Assembly (NCBI RefSeq): GCF_036669915.1
Contig: NC_089324.1
Coordinates: 1,290,844-1,354,843 of the forward strand
Reading direction: 5' to 3'
DNA length: 64,000 nucleotides
Source: Pocillopora verrucosa
Lineage: Eukaryota > Cnidaria > Anthozoa > Scleractinia > Pocilloporidae
Positions 35,101 through 47,300 of the stretch are shown here, piece by piece (position 1 is the first letter of the stretch; every line of letters starts with the position of its first letter). The notes under the pieces were generated by a model. It saw only the letters and a list, made by a program, of their open reading frames with translations. It was not told the DNA's origin and ran no database searches. Both the position numbers and the translations under genes were made by a program.

Positions 35101-38100
35101 TCAGCATGTATGAGGACTTGTCAGCTCAGGGTATGTATTCTGTGCCAATTTTTTAAAGGTAGCACTGAAACTACATTACATGAATGTAAGTTTAACTATT
35201 TTGATTTAGTTTCCCCAATAAAAACAGGGTCACAAACATTTTTTATCAGTTAGACCCAGAAAGATAAAAATTAATGATTGGAAGCACTTCTAGGAGGATT
35301 GAGTGTTGCTTCAATGACCTACAATTATCAGAAACGGAAACCTACCAGTTCTGCAATAATTGGGAATTTGTTTGATACCATTTGAAAAGAATCAAGTATT
35401 GACAGTACTGATTTGTAAGAGAATTAGTGCTTTAAAACAAACCAAAATGTTGGTTTAGCCTTGTATACTTTGCTGCTAATCTGAAGCTTTCACATGCAGG
35501 AAGGATATTAGATAAATGGGTACACTTTGCGGGGGAACCTAAAAATTCCACCTATTTTATTGCTCATCTGCTCATATTCACTCATCCACCACTAAAAGTG
35601 AACAATGCTACATAAAACTACCACTTACACAAGGATACCTTCAAGTAAGGTTGAAGTTTTTATTTTTATGATTTAAAATTCCACTTATGTATAACTTTGA
35701 TTTAACATTTCTTAAGCTGTTGTTGAGCGTGTTAAAAAAGGAGAGATCCCATCCTTCCGCCCACGTATCACCAAGGACACTGTAGGACATACTCTCTATG
35801 TTGACATGATGAAACTGTGCTGGGATCAGGACCCACTCGCTAGGCCTAAGTTTTCGGACTGCATCAAATATCTTAAGCAGATGAACAAAGGAAAGTAAGT
35901 GAACAGATGACCGAGTTTGGAAGGTTTCTGTTGTAATTAGAGTTTCATTACACACGTTTGTTACATCTATCTCAAAACACTAAGTCTCTGCTTTACACAT
36001 TTTAAAGACAAAGAAGTGTAAGGTATTGTCAGTAATTTCAGAATTTGGGTTTGAGGCATTTATGATGATGGCTTACGAGAGACACACTATTCGTAAATTT
36101 GTTGTAATTTCTGCTTGTTTTCTTCAGGGACTTCAACATTATGGATACTATGATCACCATGATGGAAAAGTACACAGATCACTTGGAAGACATTGTCGCT
36201 GAGCGAACAGCTGAGCTTGCAGCTGAGAAAGCAAAGACTGACGAGCTTTTGTACAGGATGCTTCCAAAGTAAATTGCACTTAAAACTGCCTAGAATTAAG
36301 TACCATGCAAACCTTTTTCAATACAATTCATATAAGAATAAGGAATAAGCCTGCTGCCTTACCCTGCAACAGTCAACATTCACGGTACCTTGATATACAT
36401 TTGGTGTCAGGTATACGCATGGCGTGTGCCAATCCAGCTATGGTTTCCAAGAGGTGATGAAGGCTTTGTTTGGTTGGATTTCAGGCTGTTCAGAAATCTT
36501 ACTTTTTATTCTTTCCATAATTTGACTTATATATTCTTGACTATCTCTGTGGAAAATTTCAACTACTTCCGAAGATCCAAATACGCCGCCATTTTGTGTA
36601 TTCCCTAACCCAGTCTTACAACCTGTGCTCACGGTCGCTGATATTTGATGGTATTTACGATGACATCTTTTGTATTCACTCTCATGCTACTTACTTCTTT
36701 GTTTGGTTTTGTCTGATTACAGGTCTGTGGCAGAGGAACTTAAGAGAGGGCAGCCTGTTACTGCCGAAACCTTTGAGTCCGCTACACTTTTTTTCAGTGA
36801 TATCGTTGGTTTCACCAAGCTGGCATCTGAGAGCACACCCCTTCAGGTACATGTACTCCCGAATTTACATGTCGTAAGTCGATCTCGTAATATCGATTTG
36901 TTAGAAAATACTTTCTTTTGTCTATCCGTTTATAGATTGTTGACTTGCTTAACGACCTGTACACTTGCTTTGACGAAATCATTGACATGCATGATGTCTA
37001 CAAGGTAAGACATGTTACATGACTGAACACTAAGATGTCTTCTCCAGCGTAAACAAGGTAAAACTCAGTGGCAGTTGAGTCACTTTAATAGAATGCCTTG
37101 ACAGGAGAACACGTTTATACATCCATTGCTTATAATTCAGGTTGAGACCATTGGTGATGCCTACGTGGTCGCTTCCGGGCTACCAAACAGGAATGGAATC
37201 AGACATGCTGGCGAGATCAGTAACATGTCCTTAGATTTGCTGTCAGCAATGACTACTTTTAAAATAAGGCATGTTCCAGGAAGGCAACTGCAACTCAGAA
37301 TTGGGATTCATACAGGTTAGAAACCTTTCTTAAGCTAACTTAGCTACATTCTAGGTCATGAGTTCATAAACTGACTTGCACAAGGGTTTAGCGGGATCTT
37401 CAGTTATGGGGATCAGTTCTATGCATATAATTAGCATCTTGCTGACATTAGGGGGCACGCCAAGTTGTAAAATAATTATCACCATAACAAGGGAGTTATC
37501 ACCACTTCAGTGTCGCCCTTATGGAACCCTGGAAAAGTTAACAAAAGAAAAATGAAAGAGTCGGTATGGGGAAATTATGTGTGTTTCTGACTTAAACAAT
37601 GCCTCCTTTCAGGTCCCGTGGTTGCCGGGGTTGTTGGTCTCAAAATGCCGCGATATTGCCTGTTTGGTGACACGGTCAACTATGCGTCAAGAATGGAGTC
37701 TTCCGGTTTGGGTAAGGAAGAGCCTCTCGGCATGCCTTACACGTCAGGGAGAATTGTAGGAAATTCCGTTTTTCGCGCTGATTTCAATCTTAAATTGGCT
37801 TCAGTGATATTCCCTATAATGAAGAGGGTTCTATAAAGGGCCTAGGTTGTTTGGGTATGAAAGATCCCACTTGTCTAACTAACAAGCGTTGAGCTAAGAA
37901 ACATGATTCTTTGGAACTGAAGACATTTTTTATCTTCAGAAATTGGAAAAAATAACAATATATCTTGAGACCTTGGAACACGCGGTGTTCCAGGGTCTCA
38001 AATACAAATCATCTTGGATGCCGATCTAACTCTTTCGTCGGTACTTACACTCCATGCTCCCTCCCTTTGTCACATAAAAAATTTAACTCAAATTTCATTT

Positions 38101-38749
38101 ACCTGTGGAGTAGCTTTCAACATTTCTGCATTTTGGTCCCCCCTTTCTCAAAAATTGTGGGCAATTCATTTTCAGTCCGCCTTTCCGGCTTTGACTCCCT
38201 CACTTACCAGAGCTCTACAATTTTTTCAGCTCTTCGAATTCACGTGAGTCCAGAATGCAAAGAAGTTCTTGATAGACTTGGCGGATACGTGCTGCAAGAA
38301 AGAGGTTTCGTTGAAATGAAGGTAAGCGAGCGTTTATCTATTTTACATGATCAAATCTTTTAGAGCAAGTGCTTTGTTACTGCGAGAGCTTATCAGAATA
38401 TCCTTGGCATGAAGCAATTAGGATCGAATGCATATTGAAGTTTGTGTTCAAATGTTCGTAGAAACATCTGTAACTGCCTCAGACGACGACCTGCTATAAG
38501 TTAGCGAGTAGTCTTATTAGCACTCTGAAGCAGCAAATATAAGTTGTAAATTCGATGCTTACGATATTCTAAAATCTCAACTCAACGTGCTTCGTCCAGA
38601 ATGACGGTAAATTGTAATCAAGCTTTTCATTTAACTTTCAGGGCAAGGGGAGCATCCTTACGTATTTCTTAAAAACAAGAGAAGGATTTTACAAACCTCT
38701 TCCGGATCTCTCCATGGCGGCTGGCATGGAAGAGCACTCTTTTAAGTAG
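29175..38749 (+). pseudogene. Receptor guanylyl cyclase copy 2, frameshifted in exon 4
   Basis: Same 20-exon structure as copy 1: 29175-29835, 30014-30291, 30529-30664, 30947-31176, 31678-31768, 31929-32034, 32279-32359, 33758-33835, 34066-34170, 34293-34364, 34744-34912, 34984-35130, 35717-35894, 36128-36268, 36723-36846, 36936-37004, 37141-37315, 37613-37711, 38230-38321, 38642-38749. Every splice site is kept and every exon except the fourth has the length of its counterpart in an intact copy. Exon 4 is 230 bp instead of 231: CTTCAGCTTTTG of copy 1 reads CTTCTTTTTTG, and a TGA follows at 31078-31080. The product would be 402 codons: signal peptide and most of the ligand-binding domain, no membrane anchor, kinase-homology or cyclase part. 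It could be a recent pseudogene, a secreted decoy, a transcript removed by decay, or a base error in a T run. Downstream exons keep the catalytic residues. Confidence 0.85.
32765..33693 (+). mobile_element. Non-LTR retrotransposon 3' fragment (CR1/L2/Jockey-like reverse transcriptase end) in copy 2 intron 7
   Basis: The fragment encodes the C-terminal part of a LINE reverse transcriptase, with [17 protein letters not shown] then, after a frame break, [26 protein letters not shown] and APRLWNKLS. These are common signatures of such elements in invertebrates. It is 5'-truncated, with broken frames and an AT-rich TTAATTTAATTA-type tail. Copy 1 has the empty site (about 21671-21680); the flanks share TACATA, a likely short target-site duplication. 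The insertion is also in copy 3, so these intron regions share a more recent ancestor. Confidence 0.8.
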
Positions 38750-41373
38750 ATGCAAGCAATGAAACTCTTTTTCTTCCCTTACCTTCCGTAGAGTCATTTT
38801 ATTGGCAATATGAACATTTGTTTGAAAGACTTGTTCTTTTAAAATCCTTTCAGGCTCGTCGCGGGGTCATCTGTCCATTCACTGTAATTTTATCTTGGTC
38901 TCGGTGTTTTCATTTAAAAGTGTTATACAAAATAAGAAGCATACTGATTTTAGAGTGTAATGGGTTAAGCATTCAAACTGATAGAGTTCCCTTTAGACAG
39001 TGCTCAACCTACCTGGATTTTGAGTGAAACCGCCTGGACATTTGCACGCATCACCATAAATTTCTCGACATATCTATTGGTTCTCAGAAGATCTTTAGCC
39101 ATTATCTTGACCTTGTTCTTGGAGAAGGTGCCTTACCCTGTCACCAATTTACTTTCCCGGAAAAACAAAACAAGACAGTTTTTGGCTTCATGTCACATCT
39201 ATGCAGGAATCAGGAAATTGCAGACACAAATACTTTTTCTTTTTTTTCTCAACAACAACCGTGCGTAAAAAAAAATATCAAAAGGTAGTCGAGACAAATC
39301 AGGCAAAAACGATATATTCAATTATGCGTAAAATGATCAAAGCGCCTTTTACTTGGTATGTTGTTAGGAGTCTAGAATTGACAAGAATTTTGTCTTTCTG
39401 ATCCTTTGGTGGCCTTGACGAGAGATGACTTTAATACGAAAAGTCAGTCAAAATTTCCTCACCATTAACCGCTGATTTGGCCAAGTAATAGAAACATCTC
39501 TAGGACTTTGACGAGTCCTGTGAATCCTATTAATCAATACCAATATTCTTTGTTGAGATGAGAAGAATGAAAGGCAGGAATTAGAAGTGAAAGCCTCTTT
39601 TAGAGGCCTAATCTGTGGCAAATTTCCCCTCTGCCTGCCCCCCGCCCCGGGCGCCCCACCTCCGCCCAGCTCCCAACCCTTCTACTCGGTTCAACCTTTC
39701 CTGCATCAAAAAGCTGCCTAGCATCGTGCAATTCACCGAAGGTAGTTAAACATTTCGATACTGCTTTCAACATAAAACAGAGACAGGAATTAATACAATC
39801 CATCTCAAAGTAGGAAACATTTTTAATTTTTCCGCTTTATCCTTTTCATTCATCGTCCGCTCTTTTCAAAATTTTACTTCATGCAGTGCGCACACTCTGC
39901 ATGGTACGTCATGACAAAATGGCGGGAATACATTAAAAGGCTCATTTGAACACACCAATCAGAATGCGTTATCTGATGTACCGACCAATCAGATTTCGCT
40001 TGGTGTTCCACAGCGCCCTCACATTTTGGTGTCAACGCCTCCTGGGTTGAAAAATTGTTTTCTTCATTGAAAACCTTTGCGATTGTGCTATAATAGTTTC
40101 GTTGTTTTTCGTGATTAGCTTAAAAGGGGTTTTACACTCGGAAAAAGTTACGATTTGACAGGACTGTAAAAAAAGTTTTACTAGGAACATCACAACGTGA
40201 GTAACTCAAATTCATAGAGAAAAATTTGAGTTTTTGATCAAATGGAATAGTTGAAAGTACATCGTACTATTGCTCCAAAACCAGCTGAAATTTATGTCTA
40301 ATGGTTATATCATGAATGGGTTTTAAGGTATGGTAAGGATATTTTTTTAAGTAGGCAGTTGACAAATATTCTTTTCTGTTGTGACAGGTTGGGATTTCAG
40401 GAGTTCGATCGAAGTTCTTTAAAAATTTAAGGGTCCTCTACAAGGCTTGTCTTACTTTAAGAAAAGGTGACCTGAGGTAACTAACGAGATGAATAAGTAT
40501 AAGGGGACATAACTCGTTAACTTACTTGATCGTAATAAATGCAAGCATTTGGAGAAAAAATTGGACCAAAGACTTCCAATGCGCCCCAAAAATATTACAT
40601 CGTTAACAGCAGCCACATGGCGAATATGGACGGCAGTTTTCACCACAGTGGCAAAGTACGAAAAAAGACCTTGCGAAAACTCCTTAGAGCAAGAATATTC
40701 GCCATTTTTCTGCCTAAGTCCTCTTCATAAATTCCTCTAAAATTAAATATTGCTCGATTTAACAGAGTTTTCTCATTGTTTCTTACATTTGCCGGTGAAG
40801 CAAAAATACAAATGTACAGAAACTGAAGTCAATGCTAAGATGAAATTGATATTCGACTTTATCTTAACAAGGTGCTCTTTTTATTCAAAATGAACGACCT
40901 TCACATTTTTGTTGCAGGACAAGCCCCATTTGCAAAAATGCCAAAAACTGATTCCAACCAGTGAAAATTTTCATCCTAAACGGCTGATAAAATGTGAGAA
41001 AAGGTTTAATAACAGAAATCATCTGCGTGGGTGCTACATTTTCATTTGTCTGTCAAGCTTAAAATATAAAAGCTGTTGATATATCCTTTTTTAAAAAGTA
41101 ATTATAGGTTATTCATCCTGTGCTAAATTAGGTCAGATAGCCATGTGTTTGATTTGCCATGTTTGGAAAAGTAAGACAGCTTTAAAAAAAAAAACCTGTC
41201 TAAAAACAAAGAAAAATAAACATCAGTTGTTTTGAAGTCAGGTTTTGAAGAGCTCTTTGAGAAAAATCTAGGTGGTATAACGTCCTCTGCATTAATAATA
41301 AGCCAAAGGGAGCTCCCTATTTATTCATGGATTTCTTTCATTTTTCAGAAACATATGATCAGAGGAAACAACA
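38750..41373. other. Junction of cyclase units 2 and 3 and 5' flank of copy 3
   Basis: 3' flank of copy 2 to 38938, then a CHMP2A exon 3 fragment cut off at 39111, then the same 140-bp segment of unknown origin as in unit 2, an approximately 300-bp block shared with unit 1 (39250-39570) but absent from unit 2, the C-rich block (39629-39668), and the copy 3 promoter flank. The conserved putative UTR exon ends at 40196 and the coding-exon acceptor is at 41348. Confidence 0.55.
39015..39111 (-). pseudogene. Truncated orphan duplicate of CHMP2A exon 3 in unit 3
   Basis: It is nearly identical to the orphan exon in unit 2 but breaks off at CCATTATCTTGAC, so the acceptor and first codons are gone and unrelated CTTGTTCTTGGAG follows. 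The donor side is retained. This shows a deletion after the units separated, or unequal exchange at this edge. Confidence 0.75.
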
Positions 41374-44300
41374 ATGAATCCTTTTCTTGTGCTTGGATCT
41401 ATTCTTTGTTTATTTTCTCTCTCTTATGCAAGGGATATCAAAATGGGGATCTTTCTTCCTTTCACTGGTAGTTGGCCTGGTGGTCCCAAGATGGCATCAG
41501 CAATTCTGATTGCTAGGGACAAAGTAAACAGTGACCCTTACTGGCTACAAGGACATAACCTGACCTTTGTACTTAAAGACAGCAAATGTGAAGCAAGCAC
41601 ATCTCTTGCAACACTGGTGGACTACTACACAATAGAAAACCCCAAAGTTGATGTCTACATTGGCCCTGGATGTTCAGTTGCATGTGTCCCTGGTGCCTAC
41701 ATAGCAGCTCACTGGAATATTCCCATGATATCTTGGGGATGCACAGCTTCAGTACTATCAGACAAAACACAGTATCCTTACTTTGTACGGACGGCTGGCA
41801 CATACACTGGTTTGGGAGATCTCTTAAGGGCCTTCTTAGAAAACTACAAATGGGATCGCATAGGCTTCATGTCTTCAACAGAAACAGTTTTTTCGGAGGC
41901 TGCTAATACAGCAAAGGTCACCCTTGAGAGAGATGGCAAATATTCAGTACCCTTTTTTGGTAGCTTTGCTCCTGGAGCAACTGACCTCTTCAAACTTAAA
42001 TCCATGGTCAGGTCAATGGCAACCAAGGCACATGGTAAGTAACAAGAACAAACTTGACAGAGAACATGCATACAGACAATATCGATGCAAAATAATCTTT
42101 TGTGTTCTTTATTACAATTGCTAACTGCTGTAAGCTTAATAATTAATATCAAATTAAAGATCATGATGAAATGAGTTGTATAGTGACCAACTTATCTTTA
42201 CTTTACAGTTTTCATGTTACTTTGCTATGGTAATGCTATGAGAAGTCTAATGCTTATCTTCAATGAGCTGGGCCTGTTGAATGGGAAATATGTGATAGTT
42301 GCCTTGGAGACACTTTATGATTCATGCCAAGCTGGTGATGCCAGAGATGATGAGGCTTGCAAAGCTTTCGAAGGAATCATTGATGTTAGTCAGTATATTC
42401 CAGATTCACAGGATTATACAGATTTTACAACAGCTGTTTACAACAGGATGCCTGAAATGAACTACTCAATGAATGCACCTAACGAAGTAAGAACACTTCT
42501 TACATGCCTGAAATGTATTAAGGCAAGGCACATTTACCCTTGAACCTGAAATCCTGTACTGTGATTCATGAAATGAAACAAATGAAAGAGGGCAAAACTC
42601 ATCAATGCACTAAGTGATATCATGAATAAGTCTTCCTTAGACCCCTATCAATCCCAACACTTCGTTATCAGCCTACTGATCATCAAATGACTTAATTGTA
42701 TTATTGATTTTTTCTGCTAGACTAACATCTATGCTGCATACCTTCATGATGCCATTCTTTTGTATGCATATGCCCTAAATGAATCTTTGACCCAAGGTGT
42801 GGCCATAACTGAAGGGGCAAATGTGTCAAAGTCAATGATAGGAAAGCAATTCCTAGGTAAGCATGCTTTTAAACAAAATTCTTGATAAGATGGATCCATT
42901 TGGATACACCAGCAGTTTCAGCTATTAACATGAATTAAAAATATCCCTCTCAAGCAATATTGTCATCTGCATTATTTTATTAAGTACACATAAACCTCCT
43001 TTGTGTCAGTATTCTACAACTACAACAACATTAATTTTCTAGCAAACTGTGTCACTGAGCCCCAAAGAAAGAAACAGCTATACAGCTCACAGTATGTGAA
43101 TACTCGTATGTAAGAGCTGAGGTGAATTCTTTATTCTCCAATGCTAATAGGCGTATCAGGTCCTGTTGGTATTGATGAAAAGGGAGACAGAGTTGCCTCT
43201 TATAGGCTGCAATCATTTCTACCTGGCATGTCAAGTGTAAGAGTTGCAAATTTCTTTGGCACAACTGGAGAACTTCAGCTTTTGAATCAAACTATCCTGT
43301 GGCCTGGTGGTGCCACAGAGATTCCTCTTGGAAGACCAGCATGTGGTTTTGACAATGAATTTTGCGAAGAGGCCACAAAAGGTAAAGAAGAAATTTATAG
43401 TGTCTAGTTGAACAAGGTTTGAGTTCCCTGTACAAATTGAAAACAGTAAACAAAAGAAAGTGTATGTTAATTCCAGCATGCAGATAACCAGGTCAAAAAT
43501 ATGGATTGTTGGGCAAGTATAATGTCAAAAGACTTGGCCCAAGTTGTTCAAAACTGGGTTAAGATAACCCAGAGTAAGTGCAAAATTTGATTTCAGGTCT
43601 GAAAGCTTGAAAAGAAAATTCAGTTCACATCTTTTTTCTTGTAATTTGATCATTGTATGTTCTTAAAAGAATTAGGAAAATTTTCCCTTAAAGGCTTTTG
43701 AACAAAGAAATAAAGAAACTTGGATTAAAATTTAACCCTGGGTTAGCACTAATCGGCCTTTGAAAAAACTGAGCCCAGAAGGTTATAATAATAGTGCACC
43801 TAAAAGTGAAGTTAACATCTCTAACATAATCACACCTTTAAGTTCATCATCGATTTTAATCGTAACTGTCGTAACTTTTGTTTTCTAGAGGAGGATCCTA
43901 CTTGGCCATACATCTTGGCAGGATGTCTTACCTTTGTTTTAGTTGTTTCAATTCTGGTTGGGTTTTTATTGTGGCAGAGGTAAGCTTGTAAGTGTTTAGA
44001 AAATAATTAGTAATCTCTTGAACTTCACTGTCCTGGATGAGAAATGGTATAGAAAAAGACTTAAACCCACCAAAATATTAACAACAGTCTCTGAAGTCTC
44101 TTTTGTTTTTTCACCTTCATCTTTGTTGGTGTTTAATAGGAAACAAGCTTTTGAAGCATCACTGTTGGCTCAAACATGGAAAGTGAAATATGATGACATA
44201 CAATGGCCAAAGAATAAAGGAAAGCTAGGGAGTAGAAAGAGTGGGGTATGTTAGTGTTGATATGACTGATGCTCTGTGTCACTTCCATTTAAATTTGTAT

Positions 44301-47300
44301 TATTTTCTAGTCATCTAAGACTAACTCTTTCAACTTTATTCTCCAACCATTCTTGTATAATGAAAACATCTTAATGAACAGAGAGAACATGGAAAACTTG
44401 GACTGTGTTACAAAATTGCCCAATCATAGATCTAAGCATCAATACTTATTTTAGACTAATAAATTACTCTTCTTAACTCTTCTCTGCAGCAAAGTATGGC
44501 AGCAGCAAGTGAGCGTGGCTCTATAGAGGACCTTCGAGGACAAATATTCACTGTTCTTGGAATTTATGAGGTTCTCTTTAACTCTATTTCTCATCAGGGA
44601 CAAATGCTAATTTATTTGTTTACTCGTCAGATTTCTCATCTTAGGATTGTCATTTTAACAAACATGAAATTGATCTTTGAGGAAATATTTATTTATGTGA
44701 AATTCATGGTTGTATACTGTAACTAAAATACTTGGTGCAATTTAAATACCTTGTACAAAAAGCTCTCTTAGTGAAATGCTGCAAACTTGGAATCTGCATA
44801 ATTTTAGATTAAATAACTGATTTTGTGAAGTTAATGCAGTTTTTTTATTCATTTTTGTATATCACTCTTGTACTTGTTGTATATTTAGGAATCAAGGTAT
44901 TAGAACTTAAAGTCTTTCATAGTAAAACCTTGTCTTTACTCTACAACATACATATGGCAGTAGAGCTATCTGTTAAGGACATTGGTGACTGGATGCTGGA
45001 TGTTGTGCAACAAACTCAAGTTAAATCAGGATAAGACGGAACTTTTGGTTATTATTTCTAATTATCATCCACGACCACCCCTCGACTATATGCAAAGAAG
45101 TAATCAAATCTAGTAAACAGGCCAGAAACTTAGGAGTTGGATTCGATCAATATTTAGATTTTGAAGAACCTGTGAAAGTAATATGCAAGAGTGCATTTTG
45201 CCACATTCACAGTATCGCTAAAATTAGGTGATACCTATCCCAGAGTACTACTGTGGCTATTGTTCATGCTTACATAACATCACATTGGGACTATTGTAAT
45301 GCCCTACTGTATGGTCTCCCGAAGTATCTGATTAATAGACTTCAGCTTTTACAGAACTTGGCAGCTCACCTTGTTACCTTGACTAGAAGGCAGGAACATA
45401 TCACACCAATACTAAGGAGCTTACATTGGCTGCCAGTTCATTATAGGATAGTTTTAAAAATAATGTTGCTGACTTACAAAGCTCTGAATGGACTGGCCCC
45501 AGATTACATTAAAGACCTATTGAAGTATAATGACTCTCATCGCACACTTAGATCTTCAAACAACAGGTTGCTTGATGAGCCTAGAGTGAATCTTAAAACA
45601 TATGGTGAAAGGGCTTTTTCCGTGGTGGCACCAAGGCTCTGGAATAAACTATCACTCCAGATCAGGCTTTCGTCATCAGAGGCAGCTTTTAAGGCTAATT
45701 TAAGACTTATCTTTTTAAGCTGAAGATGGCGTTATATAAATGTATTCAATTAATTTAATTACTTATAATTAATTAATTAATTTAATTACATAGTTCAGCT
45801 TTTCCCAACAATTGTAACCCTTGTCAATTATGGACTCTGATTCTTGACAGGGGAATTTAGTGGCTGTCAAAAGATTACAGAAGGCCAAAGTTGCTCTGGA
45901 ACGTGAAGTGCTGTTGGAACTGAAAGAGGTAAAACAGAAAATTGAAGTCTTTGCTTCCCTCTTTTTGATAACTTTCCCCGCTTCTACATTATTATAATAT
46001 TTTTAGAACAAAAAAAGCTCCAAAAGTCTGAGTCAGATGAATGTATCAGATGTATCTGAACAGTAGAAAGCCATCAAAATGAGGTTAAAAATGTTTATTT
46101 ATTTTGTAAATTTGCAATTGCTATAAGACTTCTATCGAAAAGGTCTTTGTTTACTCAGATGAAAGATATCAACCATCAAAATGTTAACACATTCATTGGT
46201 GCCTGTATTGATCCTGGAAACATCTGCATCTTAACCCAGTACTGCAACAAAGGAAGTCTCCAGGTAAAATAAGAACTGATTTGAAATGACAAATTATCAG
46301 CATATCTCGCACTTAACTGGGTCTTGAGGTCTTATTTTTTCAGACCAAAAAAAGTGCACTCTTTTCATAACTGAATTTTTTTTCAGGATGTGTTGCATAA
46401 TGACAGCTTGAAGTTGGATTGGATGTTTCAGATGTCCATTTCATCGGACATTGCAAAGGTGCGTACAGTTTTTGGTACTGCAGTCAGTTTGATGCTCTAT
46501 CAACCTTACCATCTTCATATTCTAGCTACACAATTTGAAATAAATTCCTTGTGACTTCTTACCAAAAGGCACACAATATTTTTACTGAGCACTTTTGGTC
46601 ACTTTCCTCCCTATTTAATAACTGCTTTAAAATGAACAATTCAACACCCTTAGTATGTTAGTTGAATAATTAGTTAGTAGTGAAAATAATTTTTATCCAG
46701 TGTAACTTAGTTGAGATTTGCCTGGTTTTCTAGGAAAATAAACATTTCCTGTCTCTCAAATAAGCTGCATTTAAATCAAATCCCATAGCATGAGCTGAAT
46801 TCATAGTCTCATTCATCAAAAGATATTTTCCATAAATTTATTGTTCAACAGGGCATGCACTTCCTGCAGAATAGTCCAGTTCAGATACATGGCAACTTAA
46901 AGTCATCAAATGTGTTGATTGACAGCCGCTGGACATGCAAACTAACCGACCATGGGTTGTTTTTCTTCAAAGAAGGACAGGAGATTGATGTGGAAGCTGG
47001 TGAAGATTCCAAGTATTATGGTAAATACATTTTTGATGGGAAAAGGAGTTTGGTTCAGTCCAATAATTTTCTGATTCCTTTCTAATTTAAGACAATCTTT
47101 GGAAAGCACCAGAACACATCCTCAATGACCAGTATCCTCATTCTCAACCTGGAGATGTGTACAGCTATGGAATCATCCTTTCTGAAATTGTAACTCGTGG
47201 TTTACCCTTCAGCATGTATGAGGACTTGTCAGCTCAGGGTATGTATTCTGTGCCAATTTTTTTAAGGTAGCTCTGAAACTACATTACATGAATGTAAGTC

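Larger units (their letters stand above)
26879..38938 (+). repeat. Tandem duplication unit 2 (about 12.1 kb)
   Basis: From GCATACTGATTTTAGAGTG to AAAATAAGAA, this unit is followed directly by the same start sequence at 38939. It holds the CHMP2A exon 3 fragment, the copy 2 flank and the whole copy 2 gene. Unit 1 is its counterpart, interrupted by the real CHMP2A 5' exons. Confidence 0.75.
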
